From Arctopsyche grandis (Eukaryota > Arthropoda > Insecta > Trichoptera > Hydropsychidae), in assembly GCF_051622035.1 (NCBI RefSeq), contig NC_135355.1:31994986-32058985 (forward strand): a stretch of 64,000 nt of DNA, given 5' to 3'. The translations under genes and the position numbers were made by a program. Shown one piece after another: positions 36,369 through 47,676 of this stretch. The notes under the pieces were generated by a model. That model was given only the letters and a program-made list of their open reading frames with translations. It was not told the origin of the DNA and ran no database searches. Every line of letters begins with the position of its first letter. Position 1 is the stretch's first letter.

Positions 36369-36559
36369 CATATATATACATACATATATCTTTGCTAGGG
36401 AATTTCGTAAACAAGTCAAAATTTCTATGACAACGAGTCAATTTATTTTTCGATTCAAATAAATTTAATAAAAAAACAAATGGATATTTACTATTAGATT
36501 CGCCATGTTTACGCTGTTTATATTATAAATACTGAGCGAAGCCGGGAAAAACAACTAGT
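36369..36559 (-). repeat. GGCTTCGCTC repeat, copy 5, right part
   Basis: Inverted copy ending CGGGAAAAACAACTAGT. Its other end is at 35751-35793 (TCTAATATATAATTTCGAAA); the fold-back element lies between. Confidence 0.65.
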
Positions 36560-36825
36560 ATATTATAAATTTCATTTGCAAATACATAATTTGTCTAAAA
36601 AATCTCTTTACTTCAATTTCCTTATAAGAACAAATCTACCTATACAATGCAATATTTACGGTTCTTATTGCGTGTAACGACTATGAACGAATAAATAAAT
36701 GTAAATCACAGTTATAAAATACCATAACGACTTACATTAAATACATAAAAAAAAGTTGGTATACTTTGTAGGCTAAGAAATTTATTAAGTATAAAAAGTA
36801 AAATATTAATATAAAATTGTATAAT

Positions 36826-37165
36826 ACGGACTCATACTGTATATTGCGCTACAGTCCTCAATCTATTTAGTGGATTGTGTATTGATAAACTGCAGAAAGT
36901 GCAGAATAGAGCAATGCGTGCAATTTTGAATGTGAGGAAACGTAAGAATGTTAGAAGTATGTTATATGAATTGAAATGGTAGGATATTAGAAATAGTCTT
37001 AAATTAAGCACTTCAAAATTTGTATATAAGCTAAATAAGAATCTATTACGCAAATATTTTAATAATCATATAGTTAGGAATAGATATATACATAATTATA
37101 AATCTAGAAATAGGTAGAGTTAAAATAGCAAAAATTGCAGGAGGTGTTTTCCACAGAGGTGTTCA
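36826..37165 (+). pseudogene. LINE reverse transcriptase C-terminal fragment, copy 1
   Basis: Plus-strand reading includes DKLQKVQNRAMRAIL and MLYELKW followed by a stop, then DIRNSLKLSTSKFVYKLN, and ends GGVFHRGVQI-like, a common end of LINE ORF2. A homologous copy is inverted at 52055-52625. It is cut at 37170 by the hairpin repeat. Confidence 0.75.
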
Positions 37166-37174
37166 AATATACCT

Positions 37175-37279
37175 CAGGATACAACAGGAACAAGAGGAAC
37201 AGGCTGTTCCTCCCGTATTCTGCGCGCGCACATTAATACGGGAGGAAAAGCCTGTTCCTCTTGTTCCTGTTGTATCCTG
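37175..37279. repeat. Long GC-containing hairpin, CAGGATACAACAGG repeat
   Basis: Arms 37175-37204 and 37250-37279 are perfect 30-nt complements. A second 13-bp stem (37207-37219 and 37235-37247) lies inside, with a GCGCGCGC-containing loop. With its right flank (to 37435) it is repeated in inverted order at 1090-1340. A related hairpin with the same GCGCGAGCAGGATAC edge is at 18712-18853. Confidence 0.8.
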
Positions 37280-37435
37280 CTCGCGCAAATTAAGTTAGTA
37301 TGTACGTGAGTATGTACCGTTTACCATGCATCCTTTTTTTTTATCTTTCGACTTAAGATCTTTCAATTTTCGATCTTTGCCTTCCGATATTTGCGTTTTC
37401 TGTAATTTAACATTCTGACTCGTCACGGAGACCGT

Positions 37436-38574
37436 ACATTTCTATATGTATTGTATTCGTACGAGAAAAAGTGAATGATCGCACGATGACTTGTTATAAC
37501 CGAATGCAATTGCAAATAAATTAGTAAACATTATTCGACAGATTTGACGTGGGTGACTAAATGTCCACCCACTCGTGAAAAAAAGACGAAAAAAACTAAT
37601 AAGTATTTTACTACTTTTTTTAATATTATTCAATATGATGCAACACCTATTAGCGACCCAAATAACTTAATTACAGTACGACGACGTAACGTCTAACGCT
37701 CAAAGGGTTGACAGAGAATCGCTTCAATTAAATTACATATATATATATCGGTTTTCAAAACATTGCCCAACGTTTTTTACTCTCAACGAGATGAATCATC
37801 GGCACTCTCACCCGTGAGAACGAAACTCGTACATATGTACATATGTACATATGTATATATTATATGTATATAGTGATATTGAACGCACACGCATGCATAT
37901 CGATTTTTTTTTCGCATTCAGTTCAAAAGAAAAGTCGATAGGCAAAATTGTAACGTCTTATCTGGAAATGAATGAGACGACTGAGAAAATTTCCGCTGAG
38001 TCGACGTGACTACATAAATTAATTTTCGGTTGGGCAATGGACGACACAATTCGAAAAGTTTAATTTTGAAATTGCACGATTTAACCGTAAATACCTTTTT
38101 CTTTCAATCTCTATCTCGACTGTTGCATTTCCTCAATCTCTGTGTCACAAGTTGCGCCTTATGAAATGTTGTTATAATTGTTATACATTATTAATATTTA
38201 CTCGCTGTATAAATAATTCATTCCGATGATGTCGAGAACGTTTCTCAGGATCGCTAATGTGTTGTTAAAAATGTGGATGATTTAAAAGGTTTCAATTAAA
38301 ATGCATAGACTATGATGGAAAATGCAACTGTCCATCAAAAAGATTAATTGTCTTCGTATTAGAGATTCTAGGTCTTGAATGTAGGGTGGCTATGATTTGA
38401 CATAGAAAATGAAGCAAACTGAACAAACTCAATATTTGCCAAGTTATGTTTGTCAAAATATAGAATGATTCGTGTAAGCATCTTACCTGAATCATAACTA
38501 GATAAGAAGAATAGATTTATTGACAAAAATACCGGTTACACTAGTGTGATAGCATTTTTTGCTTTTAACCCTTT
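37436..38574. other. No gene seen
   Basis: AT-rich DNA with a repeated ACATATGTAC run at 37829-37855. No conserved reading frame. Confidence 0.45.
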
Positions 38575-38578
38575 GAAT

Positions 38579-39350
38579 GCTGACCAACGCCGATCGGCGT
38601 TTTGCCAACAAGTCAATGGGCCTGAAATAGGTATTTTGTAAGTTGTATTTTGAGCATGTATAAACAAGAATACTAACCGCTAAGTCTTTCCAGGTAGCAT
38701 TTAAAAACTACCGCCATCTATGTATAAAACTAAAGACTACATAGACGTCACCTATATTTCAAATTTGCAAACTTAAAACGCGTCTTAAACGATATTTTAT
38801 CTCTATCGTAATGGCGGAGGATCCATTTACTTATATTGATGACCAAAATGAGCAATATGGCAAAGTATGAAAACGATCGGATAAGAGGCAAATTTTTTCC
38901 TGAATTGTAATCGTAAGTGAAACATAAAGGAGGTTTGTAAAAGTGGCATTGAACATGGATCGTGTAATCCTTGTCATTCATTTGACAACATTTACAAATA
39001 ATTTATAAATAATTTTCCAATGGAAATCCCTGCTGCATATTTTAGATTGTGGCTTGGCATTTAGATTGTGAGTATTACATTTTAACAACAATGAAGAAGA
39101 TGGAACTAGTTTTGGAAAAATACATTCAATAATTAGACTTATTTTTCTTATTTCATATTTTTGCAAGAGTTTAAACACACCTTTACAAAACTTGAAATCC
39201 TCGGCGGTAGTTATCTAGTAGGGTTTGTTTGGATTCGCTACAATTTTTATACCCGCTTTCTATTAATTTCTAAATAATTCTAGTTGGAAATGTTGGCCAA
39301 ATATTCATCGTGGCGGGCTTTCAACAGAAAAGACGCCAGCACTCAAAGGG
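38579..39350 (+). mobile_element. TTAA-flanked piggyBac-type element, internally deleted
   Basis: Ends CCCTTTGAATGCTGACC and complement of CCCTTTGAGTGCTGGC, with TTAA on both sides (38575-38578 and 39351-39354). Inside, a short start-like reading frame MAEDPFTYIDDQNEQYGKV begins at about 38811. About 110 bp further on, a cysteine-rich frame KEVCKSGIEHGSCNPCHS runs to a stop near 38995. These could be the first and last codons of a piggyBac-like transposase whose centre is deleted; the cysteine-rich tail is a family trait. The link is my inference. Confidence 0.65.
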
Positions 39351-39974
39351 TTAAGTTATTCCGGTGAACTTCACTGTTACTATTGTAATTATATATGTAT
39401 GTAATGTTGCATATCGTCTGTACTGTGAAAATAAAATCTCAATACTGCAAAGAAATAAGGAACGATTCGATTCAAATTAAGCTGTTTGGTCACCCTACCC
39501 TAACAATCGCATTAAATGAAAATGATACGTTAATCTTCATTATAGTGTTCCTAGTATGCATTTATACAGAGCCATCAGTTTTCTCGGAAACAAATTATCC
39601 AAGATTACAGGTCCGTAGACAACGACAACACCATCCAATTGGTCTTTCAATCTAGTACTTACATACATACAAAAATGGCAGATTTTATTCTGTAGTGTTT
39701 GTTCTTTCCGACGAGATATTATATGCATTGTTTCGCGTTCAAGGTTGAACGGAGACATTCATGTGGTTTACCATTCATATGCCCTAAACGAAATAAAAGG
39801 AATACTTAGAATTAAAGCGATTCATTCAGACTGTCTTTCAATTAACATATTGCACCTTTCGTAGAACAAAACACTGTTAGTAATCATCAACATGGAATTT
39901 CAAAGGAAAATCACTTCAAACTGAAAATCTTCTAACTTCTTGCTGCAGTGAATACTTGCCTTCATTTTACGATA

Positions 39975-41084
39975 CAGTATACTCTCGATTATCCGGGTGC
40001 GGATTATCCGTGCTTGAAAAATATTAATTAATTTTTTAAAATTAATTTTATTTTTTTCTTATATGATTATGAAAGGCGCCGTGATTGATTGCGACAGTAA
40101 ACAAGCGTGTTATTTGAAACAAATTATGTCACATAGAAATGTTTTTCGTGCCCTTTTTAAACGTCTTTTACGATTGCGTTAATTCTTTCAGTCGCTTTTG
40201 AAGAAGTAACAAGTGTGTGTATTCAGCGCAGATTTTTTCGTAACATACGTATGTTTAATTAATTATTTTCAATTGCTGATGTATTCTGCATCTAATTTCG
40301 AGAATATTTGCAAAGAGAAATTTTGCAACCCGATCAAATCTGTAATGCAGATGAAACAGGCCTGTACTAGAAGAGCTTGCCGACAAAAATGCTGGCTTCA
40401 ATGAGAGAAAAGTCCGCTCCTGGACATAAATCGTCCAAAGAAAGGATAACTGTCATGTGTTGCGGAAGCTCACCAGGAACTCGTGAAATGAAACTTTTGG
40501 TGATTTGGAAAATAAGGAAACCTCGATCTTTTAAGGGAATTGAAATGAAAAATCTTCCCGTCGATTATTATCGTAGTCAAAAAGGGGCATGGATCGACAG
40601 GGAGATTTTTGAAGATTGGTTCATAAAGAAATGGGTTCCAGAGGTGCAAGACTGTCTAAAAAATAAGGCATTGCCACAGAAAGCAGTGTTGTTATTAGAT
40701 AATGCTCCTTCTCATCCCAACGACAGCATATTGAAAACAAATGATGGACGTATGGTTACAAAATTTTTGCCTCATCATGTGGCATCTTTGATTCAGCCCA
40801 TGGACCAAAGTGTTATATCATCAATGAAACGTCTTTAGACTCGTATACACTTTTTTATATTTTTGCAACACTAGTACTAACTACTAACAGCCACATATCT
40901 GCTTAACTATGAGCGTTTTTCTTAATAAATAATGAGTATTAAAATTATGAAACAAAAATTTATGTTGTAAATATGATATTATATTATAAACCAAGTCAAA
41001 ATTAGATTATTCGGATTATCCGTGTTTTTTGATTATCCGTGCCCTTCCTCCCCAGCATTAGCCCGGATAATTGAGAGTGTACTG
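39975..41084 (+). mobile_element. Deleted Tigger/pogo DNA transposon
   Basis: Terminal inverted repeats CAGTATACTCTCGATTATCC (left) and the complement of CAGTACACTCTCAATTATCC (right) bound 1110 bp. A TA duplication flanks them at 39973-39974 and 41085-41086, as expected for the superfamily. A second GGATTATCCGTG motif sits just inside each end. It carries the broken transposase described separately. Full elements are over 2 kb, so the 5' coding part is deleted. Confidence 0.9.
40330..40838 (+). pseudogene. Tigger/pogo (Tc1-mariner superfamily) DDE transposase, broken
   Basis: In one frame the sequence reads PDQICNADETGLY, stop, KSLPTKMLAS and then an open stretch to 40838. The three catalytic acidic residues are visible: the D of NADETG, the D of LLLDNAPSHP and the D of QPMDQSVI. 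This order and spacing is typical of DDE_1/Tigger transposases. A TAG replaces the tryptophan codon expected after GLY, and everything upstream of the first D (DNA-binding region) is missing. The ORF starting at 40377 is therefore only the C-terminal half. The fragment lies inside the 39975-41084 element. Not functional. Confidence 0.85.
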
Positions 41085-41095
41085 TATATGCATAC

Positions 41096-41314
41096 TAGTT
41101 GTTTTACCCGGCTTTGCTCAGTATTTGTAATATGAACAGAGTAAACATGGCGAATCTAATAGTAAATATTCATTTGTTTTTTTATTAAATTTATTTGAAT
41201 CGAAAAAAAAATCGACTCGTCATAGAAATTTTGACTTGTTTACGAAATTCCCAACCAAAGATATACATATACATACTAACATACACAGTCTCTTTTGAAA
41301 TTATATATTAGACT
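41096..41314 (+). repeat. GGCTTCGCTC repeat, copy 4
   Basis: ACTAGTTGTTTTACCCGGCT to GAAATTATATATTAGA; it begins 12 bp after the Tigger element and ends just before a CCGTTGA/TCAACGG hairpin and the LINE RT fragment. That hairpin also occurs at 1507-1530. Confidence 0.6.
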
Positions 41315-41365
41315 AGTTTTATGTCCGTTGAAATTTCAACGGGTGCTTTCGGATTGATACATGTG

Positions 41366-41716
41366 AAATATGGAATTTATTCTTCTGTTGAATACCCAAT
41401 CTACTCTGGTGTTCCACAGGGTTCAAATCTCAGCCCCTTACTATTAATTTTATTTCTTAATGATATTAGGGAAATATTTCACAACTGCAACTTCTTATTA
41501 TATACAGATGATCTGAAACTTTTTAGGTGCGTTGAATCTTAATCTGATGCTCTTCTGCTACATAACAATTTAGATTCACTTGTTGTTTGGTCCTACTCAA
41601 ATTGTCTTCCGATAAGCATTGACACATTGTCACATTGTCTCTTTTTCCAGATCTCGATCATCTATTAAATTTGGATATAAGATTGATGGCTCTATTCTTG
41701 CCCGTCACACACTTGT
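41366..41716 (+). pseudogene. Non-LTR retrotransposon reverse transcriptase fragment
   Basis: The frame reads YSGVPQGSNLSPLLLILFLNDI and, 20 residues later, FLLYTDDLKLFR, the RT motif pair of jockey/CR1-like LINEs (YTDD where YADD is usual). After a stop and a frameshift it continues as HIVSFSRSRSSIKFGYKIDG, also family-typical. It ends at a CA microsatellite (41705-41723). Both coding ends of the LINE are missing. Confidence 0.8.
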
Positions 41717-41889
41717 CAAGGACACACACACACACACACACACGTTAGCGTATTTATATATATGCATTATTTGGATAAAGCTGCTTTATCAGTTAGAATT
41801 TTTATTCTTCCTAATTATTATTATTGTACTTGTGTTGTACCCGATGGAATATCATCGCATGGGCTATGGCATATTAAGCTATTAATTTA

Positions 41890-43020
41890 AAAAAAAGTAA
41901 AAAAAATGCGGGTTCTGTGTTCGACCAGCACGCGGTCATAATTTTTTCAAATACCTTTTAAATATATTTATATGTAATTGTTTAGTATGAAAAAAAATGA
42001 TAAAAACTACCTAGGTACCTACTAATAGAAAAAATAATTAAATAAATTTTCAATAGATGGCACTAAATGCTCAGAGACTAATTTGCCCAGAGGAAACATC
42101 GGTAGCAAACAGTATATATAGAAGTTTTTTGTTGATCTAATATTATGTTCCTATTATATTCGCACGTTTTTTTGGCGATGTTTTAACTGTGACGTACATA
42201 TGTCGAATCGAAACGACTATTACAATACGGTGAGCGTTATCTTACACAAACACACAGAATAGCGATATTACATATTAAAATAAAATAAAAAAGAAAAATA
42301 ATTTTATTCGAAGTTTTAATACAAGAGACATCTATGATAAATTATAATAACTACTACTTACAAAACATGATAAGCATTTATTCGGCAAAATATAATTAAA
42401 AAGTGGGAAAGGACAAAAGGAAGTACACTAGAATATAATAAAACTAATTTAATACAAGATAAAATTTATTAACAAATCATAAATTGTTCGTTCTCCAAAA
42501 ATTGAATCTTCTCGTTGGTTGAATAAAAACTTAACCTCAAAATTTACATTCATAGCGAAATTTTAAAGATATGCATTTTGCGTATTTACATATTAAAAAA
42601 ACACAATGTGTTCATTCAAATACACGAATTCATTCAAAGTCAATGTGTTTATTCAAAAATGCAAATTTAATTAAGTGAAACATTAAACTATGAATCACAT
42701 TTTTCATTAGAAAAATCTTAGCATTACATTAGGTTTTATTTTAATATTTAAATTATATATATCATTCTTCACTTATTTGCAATGATTAATATTTGAAAAC
42801 ATGATAACTGTATTTAAATTCTTTATGAAGTGCATATTACATTGAAACATGTAATAAATAATCATTGCCGGTAAAAACTACAATGTAAATAAATGCACTG
42901 AAAAATCGGCACGAATGTCAATTGAATTACGTTTAACCAAACTAAGCGACATATGGAGTAAAAGAAAAATTATAGAACAATTTAAAAATGCTATATGTAT
43001 AAAAATGGCGCTTGTTGTCA
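41890..43020. other. 3' flank of TXNL1, no other gene seen
   Basis: AT-rich DNA. The TXNL1 3' UTR should lie at its right end on the minus strand; I cannot fix its poly(A) site. Confidence 0.45.
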
Positions 43021-43023
43021 GTT

Positions 43024-45540
43024 TCAATGGCTCTCTCCCTTTTTTCCAGCCACTCGTTTGAAATCGCCCATATTAGTAGTGTTTATCGGCGATCCATAAA
43101 AGGCAAGATGATCGAGACGCGTCACATCAGATCCTACTTGATTATCCTTAATGAAAATTTGAATATTTAGCACATTTTGGAATTTGACAAATCGCAATGG
43201 TATGGGGGTCCCTTCCAGATTCTCTTTGGTGACCCTTAAACATAACAAATAGATTTAAATAAGAACTTAACAAATATTTTAAAAAAAAATTATATTATAA
43301 AGACTGATGTGCTTACAACAGCTCTTGGACGGCCTGGTTCGACATGGCCATATCGAAATCGAGGGTCCTTGGCTGATTGATGAAGAGTTTCACGTTCTTG
43401 GGCCCGTTGGCTGATGCCGATTTCATCATCAATGAATTTATTTTCACAGCCTAAATTATAAAACATAATTATTATCGTCCTCAAAATTGCATATTTTTTA
43501 TATTTCATTTTAAACACAGTTCAAATAAGCAGTTTTCAAATCGAATTTGAACTATCATTAAAATAAAAAAAGCTAGTAAAAAGACTATTAGCATCATTTG
43601 GTTTTGTCTAATGGAATACATAAAGATACTCCAATGATTTTAAAATTGTTCTTATAAATATTTACGATAAAAAATTTAAGCTTTAGCATAATTAAAAACG
43701 CAAAAAATATAGTGTAAATATAATAAAAATTACTTAAAAACACAAATATCATATCAGTCATTTATCATAAATTATATAAAATTGATTTAATTTATAATAA
43801 ATGACATAACACTGAGTAAGAAAAGAAATTACCGGAACAGAGCTAATCAATCTTCACAAAGTTTGACTCACTGAATTCGAATATGATAATAATTTTTGCA
43901 ATTTCGTTCTCATTCATGAGATATGTGCGTTTAAAAAAGAGCGTAATTTGTACAGTTTTCTTGGATTTTGCAGTCTTTAACTCAAAATCTAGTATTGCTG
44001 TGCTGAAAGTGAGTATTGGTATCAATAGTCAGATGTTTTCTCTATTGATTGATTATGCTTTAAAATACTCATAATTAATTATTTAGTAAATTTTAAGTAC
44101 ATTTTTTCCATACTATGCATTTATTTAGCGAGTTTTTCATTTCATCAAATTATAAGGATTAGTTTTCTATTTCAATATTTTTTTTATCTTAACGTACTAA
44201 TTCAAGAGGTAAATTATTTAATCAAGTTGTAAAATGCTGTTGTAAATTATTTAATCGGGTTATAAAATGCTCTGAAACTCAAAAAGGTGATTTTTTCTTG
44301 CTCAGTGTAATTATACACTAGATATTTAGCAACGATTTCAATATAACAACCTGATTGAAAGTGATGGACATAATTAATTGTTCGTCACAATCGCTTTCCA
44401 TGTATCCGCCCTGCGCCGACAGACAATGCTCGAGAGGATGATCGTCAGCCTCGTTTAACGATTCGCATTGACCTTTCAGTATAAATGTCGCCAAATCCAT
44501 CTAGAATCATTTGCTGTGTTAAATTTTATCCCTTAAAAGCATCCACATGACTTTATTTCAGGAATACTTACATGCCCGGCAACAGGACTATCGCCTCCAG
44601 CAGTGCTCTCATCTCCGTAATGTTGTCTTACCTTATTTTCAAGAGTTGCCGAATCGGCACCTTGCAGTCTATCGATTCTAGTCTATTTAAAAAAAATATT
44701 GAAAATTAAAACCATCAATTTTTGTAATGTTATTTGTGTTTTAGTTTGTTATAATAAGTACATATGTACCTTATTCCTGTAAAATATAAATGTAGGCATC
44801 GCACTAACGCCTTGAGCGGCAGCAGTTTCAGCGCACGTGTCTACGTCTACTTTTAAAAAGACGGCTCGGGGAAACTTGGCAGGAAGTTGTTCAAAAAATG
44901 GTGCAATCCGTTGACATGGTGGACACCTGAAATTTGTATATGTAAAATGTAATAAAACATAATTTAAATAAACCAATTTGCTTTGAATTCTATACTACAT
45001 TTTTGATACACAATGAAAATTCCATTGTTTTGAGTATGAATTGTTATTCAATTATAGTAAACAAGTAAACAGTCGCAGTGTTATAAAGTATGTACTGTTT
45101 GAATTTACTTTTATACCGCAAAAAATACATATATATGAAGTTGCATATATCAAAAAACTACTAATTTAAATAATTATAATAAAGTGTTATTATAGAACAT
45201 GTTCAAAATTGATAATAGTCAGATAAAAAAAATGAAACAAGATTATATGTGGTTTTTTGTTTTGTACATGTATTGTGTTTACTCTCCGGACCAATGTGCG
45301 AGAAATATATTTTTTGTATCAAAAATGACTAGTATTAATAAATAATGATTATAAATTTGCAAGATGTATTTGTGCAATTAGTGAAAGAGTAGAACGACTA
45401 AAGAAACTGCTATGTGGTGGTTTGATAAGGCACGAGGGTTACCATGTGGCTGTGAAGTCGACGACAACAAGTTTAGTCCCAGCTGCTGCCATCTCGCCCT
45501 GAAAGTGGCCCTCTCCGGTAATGACGGTTGCGAGACCCAT
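43024..45540 (-). CDS. TXNL1: Thioredoxin-like protein 1 (thioredoxin + PITH domains), 6 exons
   Basis: Coding exons on the minus strand are 45443-45540, 44770-44926, 44572-44682, 44351-44500, 43317-43450 and 43024-43234. All have GT-AG introns (516, 87, 71, 900 and 82 bp) and phases that close exactly, giving 286 aa, close to the usual ~289. Residues 1-108 form the thioredoxin fold with the active site W33-C34-P35-P36-C37 and the cis-proline motif SAMPTF (P77). Residues ~115-286 form the PITH domain, with the family signatures ESDCDEQL and the C-terminal end GKKGESH. Known role: the family is cytosolic, binds the 26S proteasome and links redox control to protein turnover. The ATG chosen is the first in frame with the conserved VVVDFTAT strand. 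Oddity: the redox motif is CPPC rather than the usual CGPC. The first and fourth introns are much longer than the rest. The gene is divergent from USP39. Confidence 0.96.
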
Positions 45541-46260
45541 GACTGCGGCTGCGGCTGCAACTCTTCGGCAGACACTACTTCTAGATTTTAGCTCAGCTCC
45601 AGAGTGCGCTGTCTCCAACGCAACTTGATTCGGTGTAGATTTGACAAAAACCCAAAGCCGCTGACACCCGCTGCCCTTTCTGTCAACTCACGGCTCTAAA
45701 CACCGCATTTATCGGCCACTACTCATATCGAAATTATTAACTAACCAATATTGTATCGTAGAAATTAGACGATCGCTGTTCATAGATCAGTGGGTGACTA
45801 AATCTCCGTGGGCCCATGAACAAGCTATGCTTGATAGCCAATGAAGTCTCATGACTAATCGACCAATAGATCTCATTGCGTTGAGTATTCATTTAGTATA
45901 AAATATCAGTGGATTGCTCCGATGATTCACGTTTAATCAAAGACGCATCGATATCCTGAAGATGGGTATATAGTGGTATGGGGACTGATCTAGTTGTGAA
46001 GGTGTTCTTCATCACCAGTCCGCCATGTATTTATAGACAGGTTCGTCTGTGTTTTAGTAGTTATTACTGCTGTTTGTTTGGATAAGGTATTTTATTGTTT
46101 GAATATACAAGTGTATAAATATGTTGTTGAAGCGACTGGAATCGTAGCGTTCTCGAGACGGCTATTGGCTGCTGACTGTTGTCGTGCGGCCGCTGGATCT
46201 GTAATGTGTCGTTGCTCTGGATCCGGCTGAGTTGCAAACGTTCTTCCATTGTAGGGTAGT

Positions 46261-46405
46261 TGGCTCGGCATTTGGCTATGTTCAGGCGTCTCTAGATGTG
46301 GCAGAGTGTTGCTGGCTCGGCAGTCGGCTATGTTCAGATGTCTCTGGATATTGCAGAGTGTTGCTGGCTCGGTAGTCGGCTATGTTCAGAAGGTCTCTGG
46401 CTCAT
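46261..46405 (+). repeat. 52-bp tandem repeat, about 2.7 copies
   Basis: Units begin TGGCTCGG at 46261, 46313 and 46365, giving an exact 52-bp period with a few substitutions. The unit ends in CAGAGTGTTGC. It lies in the shared upstream region of TXNL1 and USP39; the surrounding 45600-46500 has no recognisable gene. Confidence 0.8.
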
Positions 46406-46879
46406 TTGCTGGTTGATCCTCCAGGTCAGCGTAGTGTAGTAGTGGCTGGTCAGAAGCTGGATGTTGACTGAAGTTTTCTTGTCAAAACTCCCTTTTATAG
46501 GTTTTTTTTTTTGTTTTTTTTTTGTTAGTGCATTGGGATTCCCACAGTGGTGTCACCCCATTTTTGGAACAATAGGTTTCCAAATTTTTTTTCATCCAAG
46601 ACACTATTATATGAAAATTCACTAAATTTTCAAGATTTGTATAATTTTTGATAAAAATTATATGAATTTTTAGATAAAATGACTGGTTTCAAGAAACTTG
46701 ATTTTTAACAACGGGTTTCCAGAAACTCATGGAAACCATTAGAGTGACGGTAAACGGATTACTAGTCATATGTGAACCAGTCACAGGACAACCGGTCGCT
46801 CTAGATCGGTCACACGTGATCACCCGTCACACTAAAACTGGTAACGAGAAAACTGGTCACACCCTAAAACTAGTCACGA

Positions 46880-46950
46880 GAAAACTGGTCACACCCTAAA
46901 ATCGGTCAATCAGTTTTCTCGTGACCGATTTTAGGGTGTGACCAGTTTTC
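46880..46950. repeat. Perfect 29-bp hairpin
   Basis: Arms 46880-46908 and 46922-46950 are exact complements around a 13-nt loop. The arm starts GAAAACTGGTCACACCC. It is made of the same GGTCAC unit repeated upstream (46740-46880). Confidence 0.85.
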
Positions 46951-47676
46951 GGTAAAAGTGAGAACGCTCGACAGGAAAAACGGGGCTAGATGTTGGTTGC
47001 CATTATGCCGGTGCCAAACATGAATTCAAAAAAGTGATCACTTTGTAGGTAATATAGTACAACTCATGCTATATGATCTCATCAGGCCACTGCGACACAT
47101 ATCCAGAAAAGTACACAAACAGCAAAGTACACAAGTATAACACAGCACGCTCGCCTCGTAAATAGGTCATCGCTTGCATCAAGTACACGTGCCTAAAGAA
47201 CAAAGGAAAATGCACACGCCCCGCTTCAAGCCAGAAGGTATATAAAGCGATACGCCGGCACCAACACCAGAGAGTGAGCCTCTAGAGTTCAACTAGATCA
47301 CATCTCCGAAGAAACCTCTTCGTACATACAATAGCCATTGTACCAATTGAACAAAAATAAACGACTCTCTTTCAAACTACACAACATGTGTTTCGTTAGG
47401 CCGGGATACGGTCAACATACCTTCCCTGCCTTACAACTTCTTTGAAGACTTTGCTCACCCATTTGGTCACATATTGTTGTATCTGCCAGATATGTGTTCA
47501 AAATTTGATCAACTAGGCTCGCGCAACTGGGCTTCGCGCAATGTGGCAGGCACACAAACATTTGGACTTTTATCCCTTTGATGTGCGCTAAAAAACCGAC
47601 CCGGAACGGCAAAGCGCACTTAAGTGATCAAATATGTCACAATAGTATCAAATGCCCGTGCCACACATGTGAACAC

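Noticed and set aside
45378..45575. Minus-strand ORF of 65 codons overlapping TXNL1 exon 1
   Set aside because: It is in another frame; the conserved thioredoxin frame uses the ATG at 45540 and the donor at 45442.
47100..47400. Second LTR with TATA and AATAAA in the composite element
   Set aside because: No convincing TG...CA ends with a flanking duplication could be found, so only the 47677-48152 LTR is called.
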